Shown one piece after another: positions 15,401-30,400 of a stretch of DNA of 64,000 nucleotides. A model generated the notes under the pieces. It saw only the letters and a program-made list of their open reading frames with translations, made no database searches and was not told the origin of the DNA. The translations under genes were made by a program, and so were the position numbers. The stretch lies in contig VUYV01000101.1 of assembly GCA_008711295.1 (NCBI GenBank), positions 2,922,862 through 2,986,861 of the forward strand, read 5' to 3'. The stretch comes from Anarhynchus alexandrinus. Its lineage: Eukaryota; Chordata; Aves; Charadriiformes; Charadriidae. Each line of letters starts with the position of its first letter. Position 1 is the first letter of the stretch.

Positions 15401-18400
15401 AGAGTAGATTCTGGAAAGACAAAGCGATTGCACAACAGTTAGCAATTTAACGCACACATTTTCTATACATAAAAATAAGCGACCGAGGGAAAAATTCCTC
15501 TACCTCTGAGTAGTGGGATATCTGAAGAACAAGTACTAAGCAGGCTGCCTAAAAATCCGAACAGTTTTTCCACAAGAAACTTCATGTCTCTTGACCTTTC
15601 ATTTTTATCCCAGGATGGAAGTACTGCTTTCAATAAATGTACAGCAAGGATCTAAAAAGAGAAGAAAATTAGTGTTATTCCATTCTAAGTCACCAAATAT
15701 GAAATAAATTCTCAAACATATTAAGTACAGAAGAAAGACATTTTAAAAGTTAGCCTTCCTCTGTAGTTCTTTCTGTAATGCTGATTTCTTTCTGGCTCTG
15801 GAAATTACAGAGCTACCGATCTTCTGTTCAGTTCGCTAAAGAATATTTTAGAAGAAGCTGTGCCAGTTCAAAGTCAGTAACACTTTTATTAGCACGTTAT
15901 ATTAGTGAATCCAACCTCTTCAATACTCAGGACATGAGACAGACAGACACTGGGAAACAAGGTAAATGACTAAAACACATAGGAAAAATAGGAATATAGA
16001 ATGGGAAGGTTTGTTCAGATTCCATACTCGGAACTTCATACTAAGAGGTATTTCAGAATGAAAGTTTCCAAGTATTCTGCAATGAAGATATGATAATTAA
16101 AAATCATGAGATATAAAGATGAATGATACAAGAAGGCAAAAAGCAACCACAGTGACACCCGAAAGTAGTTACTGTGGAACTAGGGCCTCCAACACAGTAC
16201 AGAAGGAACAGGCTGGCATCTCTAAACCTAGACACTTAGTGCAGGACTGACGAGCAACACAGGGAAGGCACAGTGCTGCAGTATCAAAGAACAGTTGGGG
16301 TTGCACATTCTGAACAGGAGTATTTCAGGTTTTGAGCTTCCTCATCTTCTACCCAGAAGACCAATACAAGTGACCAAGTACAGTGAAGACATCTCTCTTT
16401 TTGTAAACCTCGGTCAATAACATGTATTTCTAAAACTTCACGGTCTTGTCTTTTTCTTGTTATAAAGTTAGATGCTGGTACACAAGAAATGCTCATTTCT
16501 CTCCAGTGTTGCCTGAACAGCACCAATGACTAATGCACTAAGACCTGGATGACAACAGAAGTTTCATCATATTAAAAATACTGGCAAAAACTTGCTGGAA
16601 GATCACACAAAAATGACAAGGCCTTTATGATACAAGGCTTTAGTTAAAAAATGCTGATGCCTTATCAAGTAAAAGATTAAGAAGATCTTTTGATCCCCGA
16701 GCCTTAAAACTTGGAAGAGTTATTCCATAATAAGGTTGCTTTTCAATCTCATGAAAAAGGCACTATAAGATGCTAAGGAAAGGTTAAAAAAAAAAACAAA
16801 AACAAAAACAAACCCAAACAAACCACACCAAAAAAAAAGGAAAAGAAAAAAAGTAAAGAAGAAAAAAAGAAGAAAAACAGAAGAAAAAAGAAGAAAAAAA
16901 GAAGAAATAAAGAAGAAAAAAGAAAAGGCAAAAGGGGACAAGGGACATACAATACCAAAATAAGATGCAAAGATGCAGCTTCTTAAGAAATACTGCCATT
17001 AAAACAATAATAAGTTTACTACGAAAGGAGGGACAGTAGATAATACTCAATTTGATAACTTTAAGACAAAATTGCACATTTTTCCTAACCATCTTTTTGG
17101 TATTCTTTTCTTTATTCAAATTCTAAGAAATGTTATATGGGAGTTTCTGGAATACATTTTTGGAACACTGTTTTGGCCTCTCATGTGTGCAAACCTTCCA
17201 GGCTTTCAATAGAACAAGGGAGTCTGTAGTGCCACGAAGGCTCACAAACTTACAGATGTATATTTAAAGCAACGAATCCTAAATATAAGATGACGTTATC
17301 TTTTTCCAATTAATTAAAAACTGATTCAAAGACATTTCCCATCTGTTTTTTAAAATACTCCTTTTTTTTTTTAAGACAACTAAAGTCTACTAAATTCATT
17401 GGCTATCAAAGTAATTTGGAAATACACACATTACCTGTCTCTGTAGTGAAGCAGCAGTGAAAGATTCATGCCCCTCAACAATTTTCATTAGCAAAGTTAT
17501 CCACTGAGATGTACTAAGAGTGCTGCACATCTGAGGCATGAGTGCTATACTTCGAATGAATCCCAACGTGCACCAACTCCTATGCTGTTCTTTATAAACT
17601 AATTTATTTGGCAAGGAAGCTAAAAACAAAAAGATATATACATATAACAGTTGACTTTTCCGCCAGCTATGTAATTCTGTATATACTACATGGGGTTTTT
17701 TTGGACAAATCATAACGCTGAGCTATTACTGTCTTTACATGAACTATTAAATTCAATTTAGAGCCTGTAATTAATTCTACTAATAATGCCTTTAAAACAA
17801 TTCTCAACCTTATACTTATATAACCTTATAATAAGTTCCTGATTTGAAAATCAGGAACTACTTTCCTGATTTAAGAGTAGTTAACAGCTTTAACTCTGAA
17901 ATTACAAAGGAGCTATGGAAATTAATACGACATCCGGTCATGCTGTTCTCCTCAAAGAGAAAAAGACTGCTAAGAAATACATTGTCTAAGCCAATAGTAA
18001 ACATCCGCATCTCATGCACTTCTCCTGCTTTTACTGCTAAATGTTCTACGAATGCTTAAAATCAGTTATGTTGCTTTTGCTAACAATTAAGATTTTAAAA
18101 GCTCTGAAAATGCATTTTCTAGCCTTTGGCCTTAAAGATTGAAAACTAGTAATAAAAGATTTACAAAAAGTTACAAGACAACAAAGCACAAAACAGAAGC
18201 ACGTAGCTGAGTCAGACTGTTTCTAAATAATATACCTGATTTATCTATTGTTCCACTCTCCACAAGCATGCGGAGTAGACCACACAAAGTCCTGGTAGCA
18301 TCACTTTGCATGACTTCAGCATGGACACCAGCAGAGAGACACAGTGTCTGCAACAGGTTCACGGTACTTGTAAGCATCATGGAAGTAGGGTGGAGATTCC

Positions 18401-21400
18401 TTTCAACTTGTTCTCCTTCTGAAGGGAGACACAAAAGGCAAAGGAATACATTAATATTGAGTTAAACTATTTCACAGAGAGTTCTGAAACAAACACAATG
18501 TGAGAACTTTGTTGTAAATATTTTCTGTAAGATGATTTGACATGAAGAAGATTCCTTATTTTCAACTGCAAGAGCAAAATATAAACCAGATATTTTGTGT
18601 AGATATTTTCAAGTTATTCCCTAGCAGTACACAACTTGAAAGAAATTCCAAATGCAGTGCCAAGAATAGGGAAGCAGTGTGTATAATCAGGCCATATAAA
18701 AAACACACTTTAGAATGGCATTAACATATGTTAAAATGTATAACTTCCTGGTATCTGTAACTGAAACCATTTCAGTTGGATAATACTGTTTTCTTTGGCT
18801 CATGAATATGCAACAAATGTGATACCGTCCTTTCTATCTTCCATTCTCAAGGTAAAGCTATCTTAAGAAAGATTCTGGTCAGAAATGTACCTATTAAATT
18901 AATCTTCTTTGATGAAGCATTTTCTCCTGTAAACGAAGCTTTTTCATATTATGAAATACCAATTTTGGAATTCAACTAAAGCCCTGTCTCCACTTTTATT
19001 AAAAAAAAATTGCTTTTTTACCAGAATCATCCTCAGTGTCCGAATCCTCTGTTGTGGGCTGCGTTGCCGGTGGCGGCTCAGCTAGTTTGAGATCATATTT
19101 TCCCTCCTTTCCCATTCTGTAAGAATTTGTACTTCCAGTGTCCCACTGCACTCTGATCCAGCCATCTTCTCCCAGTTCTCCAATCACACGACCCAAACCT
19201 GGAGGGGGTCCATCCTGACAGAAGAGAGAGGTTCAAGTTACACAATCAACAGTAATTCATATCCTAAGTTCATAAAATAATAACGCAATTGCTCTTTTTT
19301 TGCTGCTAACCTAATGGTTAGGCAGTAAACATTCAATAGTGTTTCAAAATCCAGCATATAGTCAGAAAGCATTTCACAAACTTCAAAAGAAACCACCCCA
19401 GTAAACTGCAGCAACACTCACATTTACATCTATTTTACAACGTACTACATAAGTGCCATACACACCTAGGTAGAAGTGTACAACATTATAGTAAACAAGT
19501 GATCCTCTTAAATCGTGAATTAGAACAGTCTCACTAAAAAAGAATATTCATCTCCAAAAATGAAGTTTAACAAATAATTAATATATTTCATGTTAATTCT
19601 CCAAGTCTTTGAAATGTAAAATTACCTTTAAAGTTTGAACATAAAATTCACGGACAGTCCAATGAATACAGACTTTAGATTTTAACACACCCAAACCTGT
19701 ATGAAAGAAGTTGTACCTGATCACCCCATTTCCAGTCTACCCCTCTCACCACTCTGGTACCAATTTTCATCATGGCTGCCAGCTCTGGTCCAGAAACAGG
19801 GAGTTGAACAGGTGTAGTTTCCTTTCTTGACTCTTCTAGGACTGTGGCAGAAGCTCCACGAGAAGAGGTAATCATATCTTCTTCAACATTGTCAGAACTA
19901 GGTCCTAAGAGAAAAAAGACACATGAAAAAAATTTAAAACCAGCTACACGTTTTTATACATACCTTTGTCACACCTAACCTTTAAGGCACATAAGGTTTG
20001 CAATATAGAAGCAGTAACTAACAGGAAAGCTGACTTAACGGGCGATATAGTCAGATCAGCTTTTAGTAAACTAGGACACAACGGTTTTGAATGCACAAGG
20101 CTTTAAATACTCATTTGAACAAAAATAAGTGACAAATAATAGAGACATTATAATGACAAGTCCAGTGGCTAAATGGTTCTACTAACAGATTTTTTTTGGA
20201 AAAAACTTCTTATGAGCACTCCAGTTCAATACCAGTTACGAGAACAAATATTTGCTAATATCTAAGAAAACCAAGAAAGAAAAAGCAGGCCAACTTGAAT
20301 CATGGCAAAAAAACACAAACTATGGAAGTTTCTAGCTTAAATATGCAGACTGAGAACAGTTTTAACAGCTAGAACAAACAAAACTGAATGAGTACGGAGT
20401 AGGCAGTTTTTAATGTCTTCGTTTTAAATTTTCCATTTATTTGTAATGTTTCCACCAAAACTACACTTTCACTCCTAAATTCTAGCAAAGGATGGCCAAA
20501 GCAAAGGCTTAGGAGAAAAATCATGAATGAATAAAGGCTTTAGTCAAACTAACTTCCTTCTCAATTGTGCTTACACATGTCATTTTTGTATCGGGGTAAA
20601 GGTGAATAGCATTAAGTACTATCTTTAAGCAGTAAAGTTATTCTATAGTTTGGGTGCACCAACAGGTAAAATATACAGATTTATAAAACATGGGCTTTCT
20701 TCCAAACAAGAAACCAGAAGATCTCGTACCTATCAGCCGCAGTGTTGTTTGCGTCAATGCTAGCATACCAGAATTAAGGAGGAGGCTCAAGGTATTAGCA
20801 CCATGTTGCAGCGTCAACATGTTGAGCATTACCAACAGAAAACGTGCTTGTGGAATAGTCCCAAGACTTGGTCCTGCTGGATTCTCATTAGTAATTGTTT
20901 GTAGAGGAACAGGCTGCACACCTAATTCAAAAGTAATATAAATAACAAAGTCAGCTGACATCTGGGAGCTACAATAAAACAGGTTATAGATTTCTTTGAT
21001 GGTTTAAAATATTATTTTTATTCCCTGCTTGGCTTGAAGAACTTAACAACTCAAGTTCCAAGAAACTTTTTATAATTTAGATTTTAATGGTAAAATGTTA
21101 CTTATAAGTAATCAATGACCTGTTGCTGGGATAACAGCAACATTCTCTTACACACTGAAAAGTGAGTTAAGAGGGAATGGGAGGGGAGGGGAACAACACA
21201 TGGATGGACAGAAGATAGAAGTGTTTCTCAGCACGAACCAAGGGAACTGATTTTAGGATTCCAATTATTTGGAATTAAAAAAAAAAACCAAAACCAACCA
21301 ACAATATTAATTTAAAACAGCTTTCTCCCAAGCCAACCACAATAAAATGAGATTCACCTAGTTCTTTAAATTTTGCATTAGCATCTAGCAAGATGTTCCG

Positions 21401-24400
21401 GACATTCTGAATAGCCCATGCATACAACTTTCCGAAAGTTACTTCTAGCAGCATTCTGTTAAATGGTGGGATCAGATCAACATCCTTCAAGCAGTCGGTA
21501 AGAGGTTCCCTTCATAGAAAAACAACAACAAAAATAAGTATTTTTTTCTTACTGAAGAACTGTGAAAGCAATAACAACAAGAAGTTTTACCCTATATTGG
21601 CTCCTTCTGGAATAAGCCTCTGCCATCCACAGAACATAGCATACTGCACAGATGGGAGCAAAAAATTTTTTGCTGCCAATTTCAGAATAGTATCTATTCC
21701 CTCCAGACGAACTTCTGCTCTTTCCAACTGCAAAAGAGAAAAAAAAAAATTGTCATACTTACGTAAACTGCTAGTACATGCAAACACATTTTCATCCATT
21801 TTACCTGTTTTAATAAACATTTTCTCATTTTTTCTACATCCACTGGCTCTTCTTTAAGTGCAAATTCAACAATGGTGTTAAGGAGGGCAGACTGTGGGTA
21901 CAAGCCTTGGACATTTTGCTTCAGCCATTTGTATTTGTGGACACCTGTAACTGTACTCAAAAGTGGCTGCCACTTATCCTGCAAAAGAGGAAGGTAGCAT
22001 GTTAAAGCAAATTTTAAATTACTGAAGATAAGTTATTTCACGTAAAAACATGTCCAAATTTAAAATACTAGGAGAGGGGGGAAAAAAAAAAAGACAAAAC
22101 TTCTTCAAAGCCAGGAAAGAGCTTAGTAGTATATGTAACTCATTATCTTGTTTATAATTGCTACATAAAATGCATTAATATTCAAAAAAGAGCAAGTAAC
22201 CCATCATAAACTTTTATTTTGAAATGAAGCTTTATCTGAACACTTCTAAGATTATCAATAACCTAAAAATTAGAAGGTACCTTTACATACTCTAAATATC
22301 CAGTACACAAGCTTATTTTTAAGAATTATTCCAGGTTGCACTAAAACAACGCACCATATACACATCCCAAATGCCATTATCAGAATATCAGATGTTGAGT
22401 TATAGCAATCATGCTTTAGCTAATATTTCTTCATTTTGTTATGTTTATTCACAAGGCTGATTCAAAATCTGATATCCTACCTTGGGTGATTTGATTGGTA
22501 TAGGCCTTTTCTCTATAGGTACAGGACTGTGAGGTACCACACAGGATTCTTCTAAATCGCTCTCTTCGTTTCCAAGTTTGGATTCCTCCACATCAGCAGA
22601 TTCTGATTTTTTTGGCACTACAAATAAAAAAATTATTCTTTTATGTGATCTGTAACATTTTACAGTCTCACATTTTTAGTTCAGCACGTTAACCTGATCA
22701 TACAGAACGCTTAAGATCTGCCTGTAATAAAATGGAAATGTATTCTTGGTGAACTCTATGTCCAACTATTATCAAATTAGCTCTAGTAATATCTGCAATA
22801 TGCTTTCATCTTTAAAGACCAACTTCAAAAGCACTTTGATGTTTGTTCACCACATTCATTTATTTCCAGTTAAACACTTCTTTGACTACGCTGCTTTAAT
22901 AAAACGGGATTTAAAATTAGATGCTACTTCTAGTTAAACTTTACTAAAACCAATTCAGAGGGACTGATATTGATGGATCATTTTTAATGTGCTGGAACAG
23001 AAAGAAGAATGCCTCACCTAAACTTGATTCTCTTGTCTGCCTGTTTTTGCTGTAGGAACTGACATGTAACCATTGATTTAGAAAACTTCACGGAAATGCA
23101 GCAGAAAGCAAGGCTTTGATGCTTTAGCTAACAAGAGTCTCAAATATAGAGCAACAAACCTTGGAATGAGATTGTTTTTCATTGTTTCAAAGAAAATACA
23201 TCATTAACGTTGCCTTACCTCTTTTTTTCCTTTTTTCTCTAATTATCTTCTGAGCTACCCTCCTCCATCGGGGCAAGGAACTCAGAAGTTTAAATTTAGA
23301 CATTATAGAGAGATCATTGCAAACTGCAGGACGTAGTTCATTGAATAAGAATCTCAAACGTTCAATGACAGGAGCACAAACTTCCTTGTAAGAACGTCCT
23401 TGTTCTTGATGGGTCTAGAAAAGCCATTGGAAGATTAGGTTACTGTTTAACACACAATAAAATGAACAATATATAACTTTTTAATAGAACACTCCAAATG
23501 AAAAATAATCTAAACCTCAGCAGGTAAGAGGCTTACCTTAATCAGTGAGCATTTTGCTTGGTAGACAACACGACACACATCCACTACAGATTTTGGTAAG
23601 GTTTTGTGCTTTACCTGGTCAACTCCAAGGGTACCAGGATGAACAAGAGACAGTGCTACGTGACCTTAATAGGAAAAGACAGTCTCTGAGTATGCGTTTC
23701 CAAAATCATCCATAGCAGAGTTTAAACTGGTCCAAAACGTATGCTGGGACAGCTATACCACAAGCCTACCTACCCAAATCTTCATGCTTCAGAAGACAAC
23801 ATAATAACAAACGTCCTACTTCTTCCACAGGATGCTCAGGAGGGAATGTGATTGGTGTTGTTAAGTGACACTGTTTACAGTATCTCTCTATTTGACACAA
23901 GAAGTCCTACAAAAACACACAACAGCCTCTATTTAACTTTGTTAAAAACAAAAAATAAAATGAAAGGACCCAAAATACTGGAGCCAGCATTTACATAACA
24001 CTGAATAACCTCCACAATCTGAACTAACATTTAGGAGTGAGATACACCACACAGTACATACTATTTAATACACAGCAATTATAACCCAACACTCAAAAGA
24101 ATACCCTGTATCATTCTTCTCATACAAAGAGCAACGTGCCTCAAGGAACAAAGTTACTTCTGCTTTTATCTCTTCCTGAGACAGCCAGGTCACCTAACAT
24201 GATTTTTAATTGTCTTCTCCTGACTCATCATTATGGCTGTCCTATCCTCCCAAGGACTTATTTGGGGTTTTTTTTAATAAAAGAACTGAACTCAAAGGGT
24301 TCAATGTAAATCTTAGGCATTTTCATAACATCCACGATTCCAACTAGGTGAAACCTAAACCCCAAGACACAAAGGGACTTTTAAGACAAAGGCATACGTG

Positions 24401-27400
24401 CACCTGACACACAAAATACATTTGCACTTTGACAAAGAAAACTCCATCTTAGTGCAATTGTAGGTGAGCAGGGTCTGTCAATGCTACTAAAACTTGACAT
24501 GAAAAGTAATTCATAACTAAGTTTTTCAGTAAGAATACATGTAAATTTTTTAGTTCTCCCACTCAAAAAATCAAAAGGAAAAAACTGTAGTGTTATGATA
24601 TTAAGAGAAAGATGCAAATTTTATCGATTAGTAGTATTCAACCACTCCTTTCACAAAAAGTAAGTCTGAAATAACTTTTTACAAATGTTTTGTTAGAACT
24701 TTTTGAGAATTTTCACCAACAAAACTGTTTCAGGCCACCACTGTCTCCCTTCAGCAACATTTTTTTGTGAAGAGAACTACTGAGGGCTTACCTTCACAGT
24801 GTGATCCTGAATATTATTATCTGCAATAGCTTGGAGAAAAGGTTGTGAATGGTCACTCAAAGTTAATCGATGTGTATAGAGTTTTGATTTATTTGGGGTA
24901 GTGTTACCAGGTGAACTGCAATGGTCTTCATCTTTTTCCTCATTGTAACTGTAATGAATCTGACTAGTTTGCAAGCCTCCAGAAAAGATAGATGACTTCA
25001 ACCATTCTAAAAGAAAAAGAAGAAAACACAAATGTATATTCTGATGAAAGATTAAGCTATCAGGACTCAACAATTCCCTCAAAAAAATGCGAACACAGCT
25101 CCAAGCGGAAGGTTTAGCAGCTCTTCCATTTGTTGAAACTTTTTCACAGAAAAAAAAAAGGTTCTGCAACTAAGGAACAATTAAGTCAGTACCTGTTTAG
25201 AGATAATAGGGCTTAGCTAGTTTTCGATGATTAATATTGAATTGTACCCTCTATTCACCAAATTAAGATACCCAACAAGACAGAATCCAACACCAGATGC
25301 TTCAGGCACTCTTAATTGAACACAAGTTATTGAGATAACTGATAAAGTCTCCTTTTTCTTCCAATATTCTCTCTATCTTGTATATTACAAAATTCTGAAT
25401 AATAAACTGTTCAAAATTACCTAATCCTCATTTAAACTTCGAAACATTATTGGACCTTGATGAGTGTGGTAATTCAAGTTAAGAATAAAGAACTTCTTCA
25501 GAAGACAGCAAAACTAAAGAGGTACTAGATTTCCAGTTAATTTATTTTTTGTCTTCTGTTTGCATGCTTTGACAAGTATTTATCACTTATTTAAGGTCAA
25601 AATAAAGTTCTGCTTACTGGCACATTCAACTTCCAGAGGAGAAAGAGGTGTGCTCATTGCCAGGTAGGAAGCGTGCAGTCCAAGGAGAAGACCCAAATTC
25701 CTTTCTGTGTCTATCAGAGGTGATGACAAAGTACTCAGATCTGGTGTTGTAATCACTTCTTGGTCAGGCTAATTAAAAGAAATAGGAGTTGAAAGCTGGA
25801 ACTGAGGTCCAAAAAGAATTTTGAAAGCAAAGCAATACTTTACTGTAGAAAGCATGTATCCATTAATATATAACATTTTTACCTCCATATATTGGCCAAC
25901 ACAGAAGGCATGCATTGACTCCCGCGTGTCCTCAAATTGCAAAGCAGCCTCCAAAGCAACAACTGGGTCCTCACCTGCAAACTGAGCTAATGAAAGAATG
26001 AGGCAGTCAGTATAATATCTAAAAACCTGTTTATGCCACCTAGTTTTGAAACAGAAATAATTGGCGTCTTTAATTCAGACTCTGATTCTTACCGAGTATG
26101 CTACTGCCAGTCAACGACTGGGTTTGGAAGTCCTTTATATCATACACTTTCCCATCAATCACTGTCCAAAATCCTCCATCTTTGTTGTGGTTCTCTAGAT
26201 CAGCTTTACGTATAAGTGTCACCTCCTCATTATTTCTGCAACTCTGGCCAGTAAAAAATGAACCTACAGGTATAAAACAGAACAGAGAACTTATCAACAG
26301 AAAAACAGAATGCAGAATGTTTTCTGAATGTTCTTTTAATAGTTGCTTAATCAAATTCTTCACTTCTATTCAAAGGCTGCTTATCTTTTGATATGCTTCA
26401 AAGTCAAAATGGCTATTAGTAACTTCCAGTTTACGTATTATGCAATTATATTTGTTGTATGCTGTATTCTTTTATGCACTAATCTCCAACATCACACTGT
26501 CAAAGACCTAGCATTGCCCAACTATAGGGCTCCTTCGTTTGGTGGTGGAACGGAACAACTGGTGTTCTGATAAGTCACTGCTCTAGTTTGTTCTCCCTCA
26601 AAATTACCTCAGTTTTACTACCTGTTTGCCTGCAAGGCATTGACTGTGTATTTAATTTCAGTATAAACCCATATTTTTTAAAAATAAAAGAAGGAAGGTT
26701 ACATACATGTTTGAACTCTTCCAGTCTACGTATCAGTAAACTATTTCAAACTAAAGCAGGCAAGAAACATCAGAGTAATGTTCGCACACATGCGTCTTCA
26801 CTTCAGTTTGCTCTATTAGACCAATCACTCAATTTTCACATAGTTTTTGCTCTCCCCAACACACCACTGTCTAGCAGTGGGACCCTTCGCTCTGTTGGGT
26901 CACGCCAACCATGTTTCAATACTCCCTCCACCAGTAAAATGGCCAGTCAGAAATGCACATTTTCTGCTTCTCTTTTCACCCCAGACATAGCCCATATCAC
27001 AAAGTGCCCTGGGAAAAGAAAAATTCCTTACTTCAAAGCTTTCACATTACTCTCCCTTTATGTTAGAGATAGAATTTAGTAACAAAATGTGTAGGTGTGC
27101 TACTTATCTTTTCACTGCAACTTTTCACACTCAAAAAGCAAAATTATGTGAACTACTTCTTTAAAGAGTTGTATTTGTACTCTGCTTAATGTTACTTCTA
27201 TACATAACTTTCGATGATAACTTCCTTAAGAATTTATTGACAAATAAATATTGCCATGTGACTGCCATATGAACTGGTTGATAAAAATTTGTTCTGTGAA
27301 GTAGAATTCCCTTCCTGAGAGTAGTTCATCAATAGTCACCATTTATATACAGATCCTTTACGAAAACCTAAATAGTCCAGACGCTACTAGTACATACCCA

Positions 27401-30400
27401 TTATTCCTGGCCATGCTAAATCCTCATTGTCATCCCTTTCCTTTCCAGGGGCTAAATGGTTAAATCTGTCTAGATGTTCCAGTAAGCCAGCCAACAGAGG
27501 GATAGCACCAGCTTCCTGCATTAATCCAGCATTTTTACTGAGGAGTAGCACTACAGAAACCACCAATTCTGGAAGAAGAATGCCTAAAACACAGCAAACA
27601 GAAGACATTCAGATTTAATTCAAGACCTACATTTACAGCATCCTGGAAGTAAATCACCAAGCAATACACTCTGCCTTCTATTATTGCTTTAGTTCAAAGC
27701 TCTTGCCTTCCCCATCAAATTTGCCCTCTTTCTCTCCCATCAATCAAAAGATTAAATTGACTCTTTTTTTTAGTAATTTAGAACTTTCAAGAACATGTAC
27801 CATATAACTTTATAATTCTGTGGAAGGGGAAGAAAGGAGGACAGCAAAGAAAAAACTACCTGTTAAATCTCCATCCACGACACGAGATACTTCTGCAAAA
27901 TGCCTATGACTAGCAGAAGCAATGCTGGTTGCCACAGGAAGTATATCACCAATGTGAGTGCACAGAAGAGCAGTGTATTTCTTCAGTAAAGAGCCAACAC
28001 CTAAGAGGTCAGGACCTGTATAAAAAGGAGAAAGAGCACAGAAAACCATCACATAGTCATATTTAAGAAACAGATTTCAAAAGCTATCAAACTCTTCTGA
28101 AATGCAGCCACTCTGCACTGAGTTAAGAAACCACATCTTTTTACAAGTTTATAAAAAGCTTATTATCTAGATCCTATTGCCTTCCAAAGAGAAATTTTCC
28201 TTTACAAAAAACAATTTAAAGATACTACTTTCCAACACTTTTCAGACAGACTCAGCAACTAGGCTGGTAGATGAGACATGAAGATAAAATAAGAAACTGC
28301 TAACCTGTAAAAGAGGTATTACAGAAATGCCTGAGAAGGGGGGTGACTTATTTTTTTTTACAATAACTTACTGTATGTATTAGGGACCTGCCCAACACAA
28401 TCTCCTGGGTAAAGTTTACTAACAAGCAGACGCTGAAAACGGAGCAGTAAGTCCAGAGAAGCAGATCTCTCTTTGCTATAATGTTCATTGTCCATGCAGG
28501 AAGAAATGCGACGAGCAACATCTTTTAGTTTGGCTATCGTCTGTGAAGCGATGTTCCTAATTGGTATAAAAGTATGTAAAGTACTTAAAGGAAGCTGATA
28601 GTGAAGACAGTCCACAGAAACAAGGGTTAAGCTAGAATTTCACACAAATATGTAAGAAACCTATGCAAAGTTTTTTTGTAGGATGTTCCCTTGTTTGCAA
28701 CATAATACCCAAAAAGTCAATGGGTTTTGTGGAGACATTTTGTTTAACAGGATTCATAATATATATCAATTTTGTATTTTTTGTCATCACTCACTCCAAA
28801 AAACATAATCTGATAATTTTCACTGAAAGGCTGCAGTGAAAGTTATGACACTACATAGTTCAAATGAGTCTCAATACTGATTAAATTACATGGTTACCAG
28901 CACAATTAAATGAAAAGGCACAATAAATTTCTTCATAATCTTATAACTACTTCCTGCTACATATGCTACATATTAAATACTGCTGTAGCTGACAAAGAAG
29001 CTTTGTTCTCACCACCCTATTGGTCATGCATTCACAATTCTTTCTCTGTATCAAGAATTTAAAATTCAGGTTTCTTGCCCACTTATAGCCCCAACTAATC
29101 TCCTCGAGGCAAAACATTCAGTTCTAAATAAATTTGGGCTGATTGTCATACTTCATAAGGACAAGCTTTTGAACGTTTGCCCTATATTTGTTACACAGAC
29201 TTTCAGAATACAGAAGATGTATCAAAATCCATAAAAGCAAGGCAATAAGCCTTTCTAAAATCATGTAATTAAGTACAGAACTTTGCTCCTTAGCAAACAT
29301 AAAACAGCAAAACTATAGACAAGCTAGGATAATGTTCAATATTTTGAATTCTGAGGAGCTAAAATGCTAGCAGGAAGCTGCTTATTTGCTAACCAAAATT
29401 AGTATCCTTTAGTTGACGAGTTCCTAAAACATCTAAACAGATCTGTATAAAAATGAAAGACAAATTCAAAGCAATTACCTTAGTAACTGCTGAATCAACT
29501 GAACTAATGGTAAACTTTGTTTTCCTGCAGATTCATAGATTCCAGTATTAATAAGATCTTTGTCCAATGGAGTCCTGCTCCTATGAAGTGTTGATGCATT
29601 TGCTTCTTGTTCATCAATTTCTTTTTCTTTCTGTGCTTCTTTTTTAGCTTCAATATCCTAAAAGAAGTAAATCAAGTTAAAGAAAACACACAAACTTCCA
29701 CTGTGATTATGAAACACTTTACTAACAAGTATTCATGATAACAAGATCTAGTTACCTTTACCTATGGCAGAAATAAAACAATTCCTACCAGACAAATGTG
29801 TATTGTATATTCCGTAACAACCACATAGGCACACTTTTTCTTAAACAATTATAATATAAAAAGTAAAGGGGGTGGAGGGTGGGTGGAGATAAATAGGAGT
29901 AGACACACTCCAAATTCAATTTCCATCAAACCAAGTTAACAATTGATTTCTGTTCCATGTATGTTTAAACATGCCGGTAGCTGCTACACAGTTCACAAAA
30001 TAAAGGCATATTTACTCTGTACTTCTAAAAGTAATAAATCCAGTCCACTGGAGAAGAACCTGGGTTAGATTTGCTACTGAGCTATAGTCATACAGAACTC
30101 TATGGAAACATAGGTTTTAGACAATGTAAATTAACCTGTGCAGTGTTATATGCTGCCACCTAGATCACTTTCAGCCTATATCTGAAGTTAGCTCAGACAT
30201 CTCTGACCTATGCTATAATGTAAATGTACATGTCCTAAGAGACTTGGCTACGAAACAAGAGGTCCTGCATGTCTTTAAATACAACAGAAAATGCTAATGC
30301 TAGACTATGCATTAAAGCAAAACTTAATACGTGCATTTCTTCTGCATCATAAACCTCCCCATTTATTAACAGTGAAGAGAAAACAAGAAGAAAATACACT

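Noticed and set aside
16720..17119. Phe/Leu/Ser-rich minus-strand frames looking like membrane proteins
   Set aside because: They are translations of the purine tract at 16784-16931 and have no other support.
26588..27079. Plus-strand open frame of 163 codons in a HERC2 intron
   Set aside because: No recognisable family, domain or signal, antisense to the host gene, and in an AT-rich intron where one frame of this length can arise by chance. No promoter or splice context seen.
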